A stretch of DNA of 38,849 nt from Candidatus Pacearchaeota archaeon. Its GTDB lineage: Archaea; Nanobdellota; Nanobdellia; Pacearchaeales; GW2011-AR1. The position numbers and the translations under genes are program-made. Positions 1 through 10,403 of the stretch are shown in pieces (the stretch's first letter is position 1; the number at the start of each line of letters is the position of its first letter). The notes beneath the pieces are model-generated. The model saw nothing but the letters and a program-made list of their open reading frames with translations. It made no database searches and was not told the DNA's origin. The stretch is taken from positions 1 through 38,849 of the forward strand of contig JAAOYK010000046.1 of the NCBI GenBank assembly GCA_018221305.1. The letters are read 5' to 3'.

Positions 1-102
1 AGCATAAATCTTTACCTCATCTTGAAATCTGTCTAAATAAGATACTAGTTCTATTTGTTCAAAAGGTTTTGATTTAACATTCATTCTAGTTCTAGCTGGC
101 AT
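1..102 (-). CDS. Partial CDS running off the left edge, unknown product (MPARTRMNVKSKPFEQIELVSYLDRFQDEVKIYA...)
   Basis: Open frame on minus strand from ATG (revcomp 100-102) to window edge, 34 codons without stop; divergent from rtcB. Not in the ORF track. Confidence 0.4.
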   Translation of the reverse strand, partial: MPARTRMNVKSKPFEQIELVSYLDRFQDEVKIYA

Positions 103-158
103 TAATGTATCTATGGATCATACTTTTTAAAATTTATTATCTAACAGATTTTGATTAA

Positions 159-167
159 TTTTATATA
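159..167 (+). promoter_or_regulatory. TATA box of rtcB (probably leaderless transcript)
   Basis: TTTTATATA about 26 nt upstream of the ATG at 189; no Shine-Dalgarno. Confidence 0.5.
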
Positions 168-188
168 CTAATTTGAACTTATTTTTTT

Positions 189-1568
189 ATGGTAGAAGTG
201 AAGAAGATTAATGAAAATATGTGGGAAATCCCTAAAACAGGAGAAATGAATGTTCCAGGACTTGTTCTTGCTAGTGAGAAACTTATCAAAGACATAAAGC
301 AAGACAAAACATTATCTCAAGTACAAAATGTTGCAAAACTTCCTGGAATAATTGGTTCTAGTATTGCTTTAATGGACGCTCACCAAGGCTACGGTTTTAG
401 TATTGGAGGTGTTGCAGGTTTTGATATGGACAAAGGAGTTATTAGTCCTGGAGGGGTTGGATATGATATTGACTGCTCAGTTAGATTACTTTCCACAAAC
501 CTAACCCTTGCGGATATTGAAAAAGTCGGCAAAAAAGAAATCATTCATAGTTTGTTTAGGACCGTTCCATCAGGAGTTGGGCGAGGGAGTAAGATTAATT
601 TAAAAGCATCAGACTTAAATGAAGTTTTAAGAAAAGGTGCTAGATGGGCAGTTGAGCATGGATATGGAAGTGAAGAAGACCTAGCTCATTTAGAAGAAAA
701 TGGGAACTTAACTCCTGCAGATCCAGAAAACGTCAGTAAACGTGCAAAACAGCGAGGGATCGGACAATTAGGAACACTTGGGGCAGGAAATCATTTTTTA
801 GAAATACAAGAAGTTACTAAAATTTATGATAAAGAAAAAGCTAAAGAATGGGGTCTAGAAAAAGGACAAATAACAATAATGATTCATTGCGGATCTCGAG
901 GTCTTGGACATCAGGTAGCTTCAGATTATATTAAATTAATGGAAGCAAAGTATGGTTGGCCAGAATATGACCGCGAACTAGTCAATGCGCCAATAAAAAG
1001 TGAACTAGGTGAAAAATATTTTTCTGCAATGAACTGTGCTGCAAATTTTGCGTTTGCAAACAAGCAAGTAATAACTCATTGGGTAAGAGAAAACTTGTTA
1101 CATTATTTCCCAAAACTTAAAGCAGATGTAGTATATGAAGTGTGTCATAATATTGCAAAAAAGGAAAAGCATGATATTAATGGAGAAGAGAAAGAAATTT
1201 TGGTTATGAGAAAAGGGGCAACTCGTGCTTTCCCAAATCAGCCAGTATTAATTCCAGGAAGTATGGGGACAGCAAGTTATGTGTTAGTAGGTACACAAAA
1301 AGCAGTGGAACTATCATTTGGAAGCACTGCTCATGGCGCAGGAAGAGTAAAAAGTAGGACAAAAGCCAGAAAGACAATAACAACAGACGATGTTAAAAAA
1401 GAAATGGCAAGCAAAGGAATAGAACTTGAAGCTGGAAGTTTCAAAGGGATAGTTGAAGAAGCATCGAGTGTTTACAAAGATATTGATGAAGTGGTCAAAG
1501 TTAGTGATGAGCTTGGTATTGGTAAATTGATTGCTAAATTAAAACCATTGGCTGTTATGAAAGGATGA
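189..1568 (+). CDS. rtcB: RNA-splicing ligase RtcB
   Basis: MDAHQGYGFSIGGVAGFD, GGVGYDIDCSVRLL, GTLGAGNHFLEIQ, GSMGTASYVLVG and HGAGR motifs of RtcB; no intein apparent at 459 aa. Confidence 0.95.
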   Translation: MVEVKKINENMWEIPKTGEMNVPGLVLASEKLIKDIKQDKTLSQVQNVAKLPGIIGSSIALMDAHQGYGFSIGGVAGFDMDKGVISPGGVGYDIDCSVRLLSTNLTLADIEKVGKKEIIHSLFRTVPSGVGRGSKINLKASDLNEVLRKGARWAVEHGYGSEEDLAHLEENGNLTPADPENVSKRAKQRGIGQLGTLGAGNHFLEIQEVTKIYDKEKAKEWGLEKGQITIMIHCGSRGLGHQVASDYIKLMEAKYGWPEYDRELVNAPIKSELGEKYFSAMNCAANFAFANKQVITHWVRENLLHYFPKLKADVVYEVCHNIAKKEKHDINGEEKEILVMRKGATRAFPNQPVLIPGSMGTASYVLVGTQKAVELSFGSTAHGAGRVKSRTKARKTITTDDVKKEMASKGIELEAGSFKGIVEEASSVYKDIDEVVKVSDELGIGKLIAKLKPLAVMKG

Positions 1569-1628
1569 AAAAATTACAAGTTTTCCGCAGGTTTTATAAA
1601 GAATAATTCTCTTTTAAAGAATATAAAA

Positions 1629-4600
1629 ATGAGGAAGAAAATAGGTTTATTATTAGTTAGTGTATTATTTGGAATATTTTTAATTGGAGGAGTTTTTGCT
1701 GCAGATATTAATTATGCTTTATCAGGTGAAGGGTATGCAATGGTAAAAGTTACCCAAAGATCTCCTGGAGCAGATGGGTATGTATCTGGAGGGGATGCTG
1801 CATATATTACTGACGGAAACTTTAGTAGCTATTCTTCTCAATATTCTCATGATGGTGGATATGCTTATATTGAAGTAATATTGAACTTTTCTTCCCCAAT
1901 ACCTCAGATCAATAATTTTTTTTATAAAGTTCGTGGGGCCCGTACTGCTTCAAATTTTCAAATAAAAACCCAAGAAAACTCCTCTTGGACGACAATAAAA
2001 AGTGATTTGACTGCTCGTACAGTAATCAAGAATTTTACAGTAGATGGCCCATTTTACAATGTCACAGAAATCAGATTTTATGTCCGAAGTAATTCTGATA
2101 ATGATCCTTATCGTGACCCCTATGGAGTTGCCATTTATGAAATTGAAGCATGGGGTCCTGAATCTGCGACAGAACCTACAGTTATCAATACTGCTTGCCC
2201 TTCAGGATTAGTAAGTTATTGGAGTTTTGATGATGGAACTGCAAATGATCAGATTGGAAATAATGATGGGACTATTTATGGGCCAAATTCTGCTGCTGGA
2301 AAAGTTAGTAATGCATTAAATTTTGATGGTGTTGATGATTATGTAGGAGTTAGTGATGATAATAGTTTAGATATGGAAGGGCCGTTTACAATGGGTGCTT
2401 GGATTAATCCTATTGATATTTATAATCCAATTAATGATAGAGTTACTATAATAGATAAAGGTCATCATGGAGCTGCTGCAGATACTAATTATTTGATGTA
2501 TTTAAGCCCATGGTCAATAGCATGCGTTATTGGAAATAGTACTCATTCTAGTAGTATGAGTTATCTGATGGATACAACAGGTAGTTGGAACCATGTGATG
2601 TGTATTTATGATGGCACTAGCTTTAAAATGTATGTTAATGGAGTATTTGCTAATGATAGTAAAGGTAGGATTTATGATTATGACGGAGGAGATCCAGTTT
2701 CAAATGCAGGACCAATAGTTCCTAAAGGTAATGACAAATTACTTTCTATTGGAGATTTGCACAGTTTTGATTCTGCAGGTTATCCTAATACTCCGATTGA
2801 ACAGTTCGATGGTTCAATAGATGAAGTGGTAATATTTAATAGAGCGTTGTCCCTTACAGAAATTTCTGAGCTTTATCAAAAAGGGGCAAATGGAGTTGGA
2901 GCTTGTGCTCAAACCTCCACATGTAATAATAATCAACGAATAATGAAACTATATTCACCAAGCAATTCTCATGGCGCAAAATGGGACGATACACATCAAG
3001 AATATTCAGTTGATATCTGTTATAATACTATTTTTGGGAGTGACTTTGTTGATTCAGGAACAGGTTATCATCCAGATTCATGTACTGATCCGATTTTGTG
3101 GATGACGGCAGATTATAATTCGCATGCATCAACAACAAGTCATGACACATACACAACACCAGTATGTTATGGAGATTTAAGTTGTAGTATACAGGATAAT
3201 GCTTGTAATGCAGGCGAAGAAATGGTTTTAGCATTATATGATACAGACAATTCACATATTACTGATCCTAATTATCGGCCTAGTGGATTGGTAAGTGAAT
3301 GGAAATTTGATGGAGATGTCTTGGATAGTGTTGGTGGGAATGATGGGACTTGGAACGGTGGAGGAAGTGCTAGTTATGATGATGGGCAGATTGGGCAGGG
3401 GTTAGAGTTTGATGGTGGTGGTGATTGGGTTGATATTCCAAATATTGATTTGGCTAGTGAGTATTCTTATTCTATATGGTTAAAGACAGATGCTGACATT
3501 CAGGAAACATATGGAATTAATAGTGTTGCTAGTGTTGGAAATGGGGTGATGAATGGTTATAACACAACATCTATATTATCTATGGGGAAAAATGCTCTTG
3601 CAATAACTGGTCATTGGAATAATAATGTTCCTTTGCAATTGTGGTATGATTTTCCGATCTTGAAGGATGATTGGACTAATGTGGTTATAACTTCTGTGAA
3701 CAATGTTGGGTCTGTTTACGTTGATGGAGATTTTATTGGTACTTTTAATGATCCTATGGATTTTAATATTGGAATGATTGGAACTCGTTCTTATCAATAT
3801 GATAGTAATCCTCCTGCGTACTCTTATTACTATTTTGACGGACTTATGGATAATTTTCAAATCTATGACCAAGCACTATCTTCTGAAGAGGTTCAACATT
3901 TATACAATAAAGAAGCATATACAAAAAAAGTCTGCTGCAAATCAGACACATCAGTCACAACTACTGGAGCGTACTGGGCAGACATGACAGATAAACTGAT
4001 CAACAAAACAGACCTTGAAGATGAAGTAAAAGTTGTTATTGATCAAGCAGCTTTTCAAGGACAAAATATTAATGTGACAATATATGAAGATAGTGACAGT
4101 TTTGTTAGACGTATTTTAAACATATTAACGTTTGGTTTTGTTTCAGCAAACCCAATAGTAGGTACTGTTTCAGGTGCAGGATATGTTACATGGGTTGCAG
4201 GAGATAAGGGAGAGGGCACATTAAAGTCAGGAAATTATTATTTTAAAGCTCACCCTGAAAATGATAAAAGTAATGTTATTGATTCACGCGATTATGGACC
4301 GTATGGCATATTAACAGTTACAGACACTGTTGATAACGAGGTCCCTACAGCTGTAATTATTAGTCCTAATGAAAGTAATAAATACATAATCAAGCAAGCA
4401 ACAAACAAGACAAACATGATATATTTTACTCAAGCAAGTTATGATGAGGACGATGATTTAAAAATTCAATGGACTTTAGGAGAATCAATAAAAAGTCAAT
4501 GGTTCCTTAATTGCCAGAAAGGACAAAGTTGTAACACTATTCATGTTTATAACAAAAGTGGGGTAAAATATATTGAGCTGGTTGCACAAGAAATGAAAAG

Positions 4601-5033
4601 AAGTCAAAGCAACAAAGATCAAACCAATATTTTGGTCTATAAAGAAGGCATTAATATATTTGTTTTAATGAAAGAAAAAAAGAGTCTAGATGACAGTAGA
4701 GGGGTTATAATAGATACTACAGATACACATGTTGCTAATTGTACTCGCTCATGGGCCAATATTGCTGCATGCAGCGCTACAAACCCACAAAACATGAAAA
4801 GTGGATCATCATGTTATCAAGTAACAGATAGTGATAATCCAAGTGAGATGATTGTTTGTTATAATATAGAAACAGGAAATCCTGGAGGGAGTAAATTAAA
4901 ATATTTTTGGAGTGCTGATGGTTATGATATTGAACCTGCAATAGTCATTGGAAATGCATGGAAATATTATTATCTTTTTGATGATCCTGGAGATCATAAA
5001 ATAAAGTTAAAAGCAGCATTTCTTCCATCATAA
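1629..5033 (+). CDS. Large secreted protein with discoidin-like N-terminus, two LamG/ConA-like lectin domains and PKD-like C-terminal region
   Basis: N-terminal signal peptide; two copies of SGLVS(Y/E)W(S/K)FD...NDGT...G.(A/G)L.F(D)G..D(Y/W)V typical of LamG-like domains; AVIISP...DEDDDLKIQW PKD-like stretch. Confidence 0.8.
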   Translation: MRKKIGLLLVSVLFGIFLIGGVFAADINYALSGEGYAMVKVTQRSPGADGYVSGGDAAYITDGNFSSYSSQYSHDGGYAYIEVILNFSSPIPQINNFFYKVRGARTASNFQIKTQENSSWTTIKSDLTARTVIKNFTVDGPFYNVTEIRFYVRSNSDNDPYRDPYGVAIYEIEAWGPESATEPTVINTACPSGLVSYWSFDDGTANDQIGNNDGTIYGPNSAAGKVSNALNFDGVDDYVGVSDDNSLDMEGPFTMGAWINPIDIYNPINDRVTIIDKGHHGAAADTNYLMYLSPWSIACVIGNSTHSSSMSYLMDTTGSWNHVMCIYDGTSFKMYVNGVFANDSKGRIYDYDGGDPVSNAGPIVPKGNDKLLSIGDLHSFDSAGYPNTPIEQFDGSIDEVVIFNRALSLTEISELYQKGANGVGACAQTSTCNNNQRIMKLYSPSNSHGAKWDDTHQEYSVDICYNTIFGSDFVDSGTGYHPDSCTDPILWMTADYNSHASTTSHDTYTTPVCYGDLSCSIQDNACNAGEEMVLALYDTDNSHITDPNYRPSGLVSEWKFDGDVLDSVGGNDGTWNGGGSASYDDGQIGQGLEFDGGGDWVDIPNIDLASEYSYSIWLKTDADIQETYGINSVASVGNGVMNGYNTTSILSMGKNALAITGHWNNNVPLQLWYDFPILKDDWTNVVITSVNNVGSVYVDGDFIGTFNDPMDFNIGMIGTRSYQYDSNPPAYSYYYFDGLMDNFQIYDQALSSEEVQHLYNKEAYTKKVCCKSDTSVTTTGAYWADMTDKLINKTDLEDEVKVVIDQAAFQGQNINVTIYEDSDSFVRRILNILTFGFVSANPIVGTVSGAGYVTWVAGDKGEGTLKSGNYYFKAHPENDKSNVIDSRDYGPYGILTVTDTVDNEVPTAVIISPNESNKYIIKQATNKTNMIYFTQASYDEDDDLKIQWTLGESIKSQWFLNCQKGQSCNTIHVYNKSGVKYIELVAQEMKRSQSNKDQTNILVYKEGINIFVLMKEKKSLDDSRGVIIDTTDTHVANCTRSWANIAACSATNPQNMKSGSSCYQVTDSDNPSEMIVCYNIETGNPGGSKLKYFWSADGYDIEPAIVIGNAWKYYYLFDDPGDHKIKLKAAFLPS

Positions 5034-5039
5034 AAAAAA

Positions 5040-5972
5040 ATGAATATAAAAATAAGCCTAATAAGTACAGTTTTAGTACTATTAGTAGGAATTGGATTAA
5101 TCAGTGCAGCAGATTGTTCCGTAACTTTGCCTCCAGGAAATTGGATTTGTGACGAAGGATCAGTAGATGTTAATATTGAAGGAGGATTTTATTGCCAAGA
5201 AGATGAACATTATGGATTTTTATGGGTAGATACTGATAATGGTGATAAGGAATACCCTACAAAGCTTGTTAATGGAAAAATAGCTTATACTTGTCTTGAC
5301 CCTCAAGGTAATGATAATTCATGTTGTCCAGAAGACACTGATTGTCGAAAAGTTTCTCCAGGAAGTACTGGCTTTGAAAATATTTTCCCAATACCAGGCG
5401 GTATTAATGAAAAATGGACATGTAGAGCAACATCTGCAAGTTTTTGTTCAGACTTCATAACAAAAAATGAATGTGTAAATTCTAGTACGAAATTTATTGC
5501 AAAAAATAGTATAGAATCTGCTAGTGAAATAGAAGATGGATATTGTTCACGACCTCCAACAGAAGTAACTGTTACTAATAATGCAGGAGCGAGTGTAGTT
5601 TGTTGGAACCAGACATCTTGTGAATGTACATGGAACGCAACAGCGTCAAATGGTCAAGGCGGAAAAGGATTATGCACAGCAAAAGATACTTATTCACTTA
5701 ATTGTACAAACGGTGACAGTGAAATTATAGACCAGTGTGAATTTGATTTAATTACTCAAGAGACATGTGATGTCGATGAAAGTATTCATTTAAAATGGAA
5801 GATTGTTTCAGGAAATGAGGTGAAATGTAAACGTGCAGATACCATAATACCATGTACAAATCTTATGAAGTTACCATTTTTTGGATTTACTCAATTTATG
5901 CTTGCAATTCTTAGCATAATGGGATTTTATATTCTTTATTATAAAAAAAAGAGTTATAGACAATATTTATAA
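5040..5972 (+). CDS. Cys-rich secreted protein with C-terminal TM anchor
   Basis: Signal peptide (MNIKISLISTVLVLLVGIGLISAA), many Cys, terminal hydrophobic FMLAILSIMGFYILYY followed by KKKS. Confidence 0.75.
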   Translation: MNIKISLISTVLVLLVGIGLISAADCSVTLPPGNWICDEGSVDVNIEGGFYCQEDEHYGFLWVDTDNGDKEYPTKLVNGKIAYTCLDPQGNDNSCCPEDTDCRKVSPGSTGFENIFPIPGGINEKWTCRATSASFCSDFITKNECVNSSTKFIAKNSIESASEIEDGYCSRPPTEVTVTNNAGASVVCWNQTSCECTWNATASNGQGGKGLCTAKDTYSLNCTNGDSEIIDQCEFDLITQETCDVDESIHLKWKIVSGNEVKCKRADTIIPCTNLMKLPFFGFTQFMLAILSIMGFYILYYKKKSYRQYL

Positions 5973-6000
5973 AGATATTTCTCTAAACTAGATTATAAAA

Positions 6001-8823
6001 ATGAGGTTGAAAATATTAATATTTGTAATAGTAATAGGCCTACTATGTAACACTATTTCTGCAACATACGTGTTAGGCAATGGTACACATGAAATTGTTG
6101 CAAGTTATGGTTTTAACCAGCCAATATCTGGATGGGTTAACATGAGTTTTGAGAATGAACCTCAGAATAGCCTTTTTGAAATGTTAGGAGCCCAGATAAC
6201 GCTTAAAGATCTTCTTGAGATCAACAGTATTGGTTATAACTGCATTCCTGCAGATTGCAAAAATGCATATTCGTTTGACGAAGATGATGAATTATTAACA
6301 GACACGATAAGCCTTGGATATTTAGAAGAAAAAAGTTATGCAATAGTTCTTTCTGGGGAAGAGATAGAAATTTCAAACTTTAAAGCTGTAATAAATACTG
6401 ATGCACAAGAATCTTGTATGTATCCATTAAGAATAGAATTCTTAGACGGTGATGATATGATTGAATGGACACCAAAGATTATATCTACAAATACGTGCCC
6501 TATGAGAAACCCACAAGGTTGTTTTGATGCAAGCGAGGAAACTCAAGAAACACAAATTGACAAAACAATAACTTATTGTCAGAAAATTACAATACCTCCT
6601 ACAAAAGGTTTTAGAATAGGTGCTAATATTGAAGGAACAGGAAATGCACAATTCCAGTTAACTATTATATCAGATACTATTGAAGACAAGTGTGAAAACT
6701 TAATCGACGTTACCCAAGGTGGAGAGATTAGTTGTAATATTAATTTAGAGTATGCTGTTGAGGAAGAAGAAGAAGCAACAATTTGTCTAGAAGCAAAGGA
6801 GTTAAACGGTAATGTGTATAAAATTAAGTATGAAGATGTTGAAACTTGCGGATATTTTGAAGGAACAAGCAATACAATAGACCATGATGTAAATCTTTTT
6901 GTTTATCCATTAAAATATGCAAGCATTACCAATGTAACATTTAACCAAGAACTTTTGTATCCTACTAATCCTAATGAAAACGATCTAGCTTTAAGAATTG
7001 AAAATTATATCGACGACAAATATGACGGAATATGTGATCCACAGTGTATTATTCCGATAAAATTTATTTCAGGCTCAAGATTTGATCAAGAGCTTACTTT
7101 ATCTAACTTAGAATTAAATTATTCAAAGCAGTTAGTAACACCACCAGGAATAACCAGTTTTTATGAACTTGAAAGTGCAGAAGTTTTACTGAACATGAGT
7201 TTTAAAAAAATTAATCTGGATAAAGCAAAATTTATGACACCAAACAGTTCTAAAACATTTAAAGCAGCGTTGATGTATAAAGGAAAATCAATCTTAAACC
7301 AGGAAATCGTTGTGAAATCTTTACCAACGATTGAATATGTTTTCCCAGATACTGCAGCAGCATTAGTTGAATCTGTTTTTGTAGTAACTGTTTTGGATAG
7401 TAAGGGCAACTATACTTATACATGGGACTTTGGAGACAATACCCCAGAAATTACAACATCTGAAAATATTGCAAAACATACATACACAAAAATGCAAAAT
7501 TATGATTTGATAGTAAAAGTCAAAAATAAGCTTGGAGAAGCAACAAAAAAAATTATCGTCAAAGTAGAATCACCAAAAAATGCAATACCAGGAGTAATTG
7601 CACAATTTCGTACAAATCTTGCAAATGTGTCCAAACAAATAAATAGCTTACCCTTACTTGTTAAATCTAATCTGAACAAAAAGCTTGACAGTGAAGAACG
7701 CAATATTGAAAATTTAAAATCTGCACTTGACTTACTTGACAAACAGTATAATAACACATTATCTGGCCAAAGTGATGAATATTTTAAAATAATGCAAAAA
7801 TTAAACGAACTTGCAATACCTTACCAAATAAAAGAAGTCAAAACAGGGCCTATTGATTTTTTTAATTCAAACAAGCAGCTAGATCTAGAACTCTTTGAGT
7901 TACTTGGGGCTGGAACAACAGATTATACTGAAGTTAACTACACAGGAGCTGTTAATAGGTGGCTTTTAGAAGAAGTAGATGTACAGTTTGAATCAACTGC
8001 CTATGAAACAAAGTATAAGGATGGATCCAGTGAGACAATACTATCCCTTGTTAAATTATCTATTACACCAAAAATTGCTGCATATATTGATGAGATATAC
8101 ATAATAATCAATGAAGAATTAAAAAATCTTGTTTTTAGCAGTGAAATTGGTGAAAAGTCAGTAAGCACAAGTACAGGAATTATTTTGCTAGACCTTGACA
8201 AGAAACAAACAATAGAATTTATTTATCCAGGATTAATAGATGTTATTGAAGTACCAATATATGTTTCTCCACACCTTAAAGATATTGGTACTATGGATAA
8301 CAGCAGTACGTGTGATTTTGATAACAAATGTGACAAAAGTAGTGGAGAAAACTGGAAAAACTGTCCAAAAGATTGTAAACGATTGGGAATGAGCACTTTA
8401 ATGATCTTAATTTTAATATTTATAGCATTTATTGTATACATAATATTACAAGAATGGTACAAAAGGCATTATGAAAAACATTTGTTTCCTGACAGAAATC
8501 AGTTGTTTAACCTTATTAATTTTATAAATAATTCAGAAGGTCAAGGCATTTCAAAATCTGAAATTTTTTCTAAATTATCAGAAATGGACTGGACCCAGGA
8601 ACAATTGACTTATGCATGGAAGAAATTTAAAGGGAAACGTACTGGTATGTGGGAAATACCAATATTTAAATGGGTAGAAAAGAAAAAAGTTGACAAAGAA
8701 CTAAAAAAGAGACAAATTGTAAGCAATGTGACAAAAAATCTTTCAAACAGTAAAAAAGGTAATAATCCTAAAAAAAGTCAATTTAAGCAGAGAAACAATA
8801 ATTTCAGAACTTCTTTTAAATAA
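6001..8823 (+). CDS. PKD-domain surface protein with single TM and cytoplasmic C-terminal helical/wHTH-like domain
   Basis: Signal peptide; PKD signature (YTYTWDFGDNTPEITTSENIAKHTYTKMQNYDLIVKVKN); Cys motif CDFDNKCDKSSGENWKNCPKDC; TM LMILILIFIAFIVYIIL; basic cytoplasmic tail of about 130 aa. Confidence 0.75.
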   Translation: MRLKILIFVIVIGLLCNTISATYVLGNGTHEIVASYGFNQPISGWVNMSFENEPQNSLFEMLGAQITLKDLLEINSIGYNCIPADCKNAYSFDEDDELLTDTISLGYLEEKSYAIVLSGEEIEISNFKAVINTDAQESCMYPLRIEFLDGDDMIEWTPKIISTNTCPMRNPQGCFDASEETQETQIDKTITYCQKITIPPTKGFRIGANIEGTGNAQFQLTIISDTIEDKCENLIDVTQGGEISCNINLEYAVEEEEEATICLEAKELNGNVYKIKYEDVETCGYFEGTSNTIDHDVNLFVYPLKYASITNVTFNQELLYPTNPNENDLALRIENYIDDKYDGICDPQCIIPIKFISGSRFDQELTLSNLELNYSKQLVTPPGITSFYELESAEVLLNMSFKKINLDKAKFMTPNSSKTFKAALMYKGKSILNQEIVVKSLPTIEYVFPDTAAALVESVFVVTVLDSKGNYTYTWDFGDNTPEITTSENIAKHTYTKMQNYDLIVKVKNKLGEATKKIIVKVESPKNAIPGVIAQFRTNLANVSKQINSLPLLVKSNLNKKLDSEERNIENLKSALDLLDKQYNNTLSGQSDEYFKIMQKLNELAIPYQIKEVKTGPIDFFNSNKQLDLELFELLGAGTTDYTEVNYTGAVNRWLLEEVDVQFESTAYETKYKDGSSETILSLVKLSITPKIAAYIDEIYIIINEELKNLVFSSEIGEKSVSTSTGIILLDLDKKQTIEFIYPGLIDVIEVPIYVSPHLKDIGTMDNSSTCDFDNKCDKSSGENWKNCPKDCKRLGMSTLMILILIFIAFIVYIILQEWYKRHYEKHLFPDRNQLFNLINFINNSEGQGISKSEIFSKLSEMDWTQEQLTYAWKKFKGKRTGMWEIPIFKWVEKKKVDKELKKRQIVSNVTKNLSNSKKGNNPKKSQFKQRNNNFRTSFK

Positions 8824-8890
8824 TCGTTTGAGTATAGAAACCTTAATAAATCTAATTTGAGATATTACATTAAAATAGGGAAAAAAATCA

Positions 8891-9526
8891 ATGAAAATAT
8901 TTACAAGTTTTGCAAAAAGAATGTTTGGAATTTTTTTTAAAAGAAAAAAACAAATTAGTCTTGGATTCTATGGGCCACCAAATGCAGGAAAGACAAGTCT
9001 TGCGAATAGGATCTGCAAAGACTGGACAGGAGAAGAATTAGGAAAAGTTAGCAAGATTGCTCACGAGACGCGTAATGTGCAGTTTAAAGAAGAAGTAGAA
9101 ATTAAATATAAAGAAAAAAGGCTAAAATTCAAATTGGTTGATACGCCTGGGATTGCTACGAAAGTTGATTTTGAAGATTTTATGAAATCAAAAATGAAGA
9201 AAAAAGAGGCACAACAACGTGCAAAAGAAGCTACCCAAGGTATAGTTGAATCAATCAAATGGTTGGATGACATGGACGCGGTAGTAGTCGTAGTAGATTC
9301 AACAATAAACCCATACTCACAAGTAAATGTGACTATTGTCGGAAACCTGGTTGCAAGAAAAATACCAGTACTAGTTGTTGCAAACAAAATTGATCTAAAA
9401 AAGAGTAATCTAAAAAAAGTTGAAGCAGCATTTCCAGAATATGATGTAGTAGGAATTTCAGCAAAAACTGGCAAAAATTTTGATGAATTTTATGAATCAG
9501 TGTTTAAACTCTCGAAAAAGGTTTAG
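8891..9526 (+). CDS. arvA: Era-like small GTPase, ArvA-type (archaeal vesiculation GTPase)
   Basis: G1 GPPNAGKTS, G3 DTPG, G4 NKID, G5 SAKTG; amphipathic basic N-terminus; followed by DUF2073 and OapC/ArvC-type Zn-ribbon genes, the characteristic neighbourhood. Confidence 0.8.
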   Translation: MKIFTSFAKRMFGIFFKRKKQISLGFYGPPNAGKTSLANRICKDWTGEELGKVSKIAHETRNVQFKEEVEIKYKEKRLKFKLVDTPGIATKVDFEDFMKSKMKKKEAQQRAKEATQGIVESIKWLDDMDAVVVVVDSTINPYSQVNVTIVGNLVARKIPVLVVANKIDLKKSNLKKVEAAFPEYDVVGISAKTGKNFDEFYESVFKLSKKV

Positions 9527-9598
9527 CAAAGTTTAAAAATAAAAATATACTAATATAACATATATAACAAAGAGTAGTATAAAAAAAGAGGTAAGAAA

Positions 9599-10003
9599 GT
9601 GGGTAAAAAAAATAAAAAAACAAGAAAGCTAGACGGATTAACATTACAATTTATGCCTTATAGTGAAATTGCAAAACTTGATACTATTGAAAGAATTAAA
9701 AAACTTCTAAAGATTGTTTTAGACAATAAAGTAGTCATACTTCAGGGAAGATTAAAACCAGAAGAAGAAACACGCCTTATTGAGGATACAATGATAATGA
9801 TTGGAAATATTAAGGGGTTTAAGGGTGTTGAATTGGCTGTTATATCACAAGATACAGAAGAACGCACATTTCTTCAAAAAATGAAGTTTGGCCTTGCAAA
9901 AGCTTTGGTCGGTCAGCAAGATTCATTAACTATTATTGGCCCTGCAACAATCGTCAAAGAGATGAAAAAAGATCCAAAAAAACTTGAAGTAATGATGAGG
10001 TAA
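9599..10003 (+). CDS. arvB: DUF2073 / OapB-ArvB family protein (GTG start)
   Basis: DGLTLQFMPYSEIAKL...ILQGRLKPEEETRLIEDTM matches the DUF2073 pattern as recalled; SD-like GAGGT upstream of GTG. Confidence 0.75.
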   Translation: MGKKNKKTRKLDGLTLQFMPYSEIAKLDTIERIKKLLKIVLDNKVVILQGRLKPEEETRLIEDTMIMIGNIKGFKGVELAVISQDTEERTFLQKMKFGLAKALVGQQDSLTIIGPATIVKEMKKDPKKLEVMMR

Positions 10004-10014
10004 AAAAAGCTAAA

Positions 10015-10311
10015 ATGAAAATCCGAATTTTTAGATACGCAGTGTTCGCACTTTTATTAATTGCGTTTGTAAGCGCAGCAGAGTGCCCACAAGGAGCTAT
10101 ATGTAGTGATGGTGAGATTAGTGTTAGTAGCGAAGATAAAATCGATAAAATACAAGACCCACAATCACGCTGGATAAAAATTTTAGGGATTACTGCTGCT
10201 GTTATCTTATTATGGTACATTGTTCATAGATATAAATTAAAATATTTGAAAAAAAAGTTAAAATATAATACAAACAGTAAAACCAAAGAAGCAAGAAAAA
10301 AACGAAAATAA
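10015..10311 (+). CDS. Small membrane protein, signal peptide plus one TM and basic tail
   Basis: MKIRIFRYAVFALLLIAFVSAAECPQGAICSDG...WIKILGITAAVILLWYIVHRYKLKYLKKKLKYN; sits between arvB and arvC. Confidence 0.65.
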   Translation: MKIRIFRYAVFALLLIAFVSAAECPQGAICSDGEISVSSEDKIDKIQDPQSRWIKILGITAAVILLWYIVHRYKLKYLKKKLKYNTNSKTKEARKKRK

Positions 10312-10403
10312 GGATTTTTTTCTAGCTATTATAATCATTATTTGTGTAGATAGTATTGATAATTATACTAAAAGTTTATTAATTCATGTTTCTTGCAATT
10401 TTT

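Noticed and set aside
3576-3987. Small ORFs on both strands inside the LamG gene
   Set aside because: Overlap a long ORF with clear domains; low-complexity translations.
9061-9474. 137-aa minus-strand ORF opposite arvA
   Set aside because: Antisense shadow of a strongly supported GTPase; low-complexity Ser/Phe translation.
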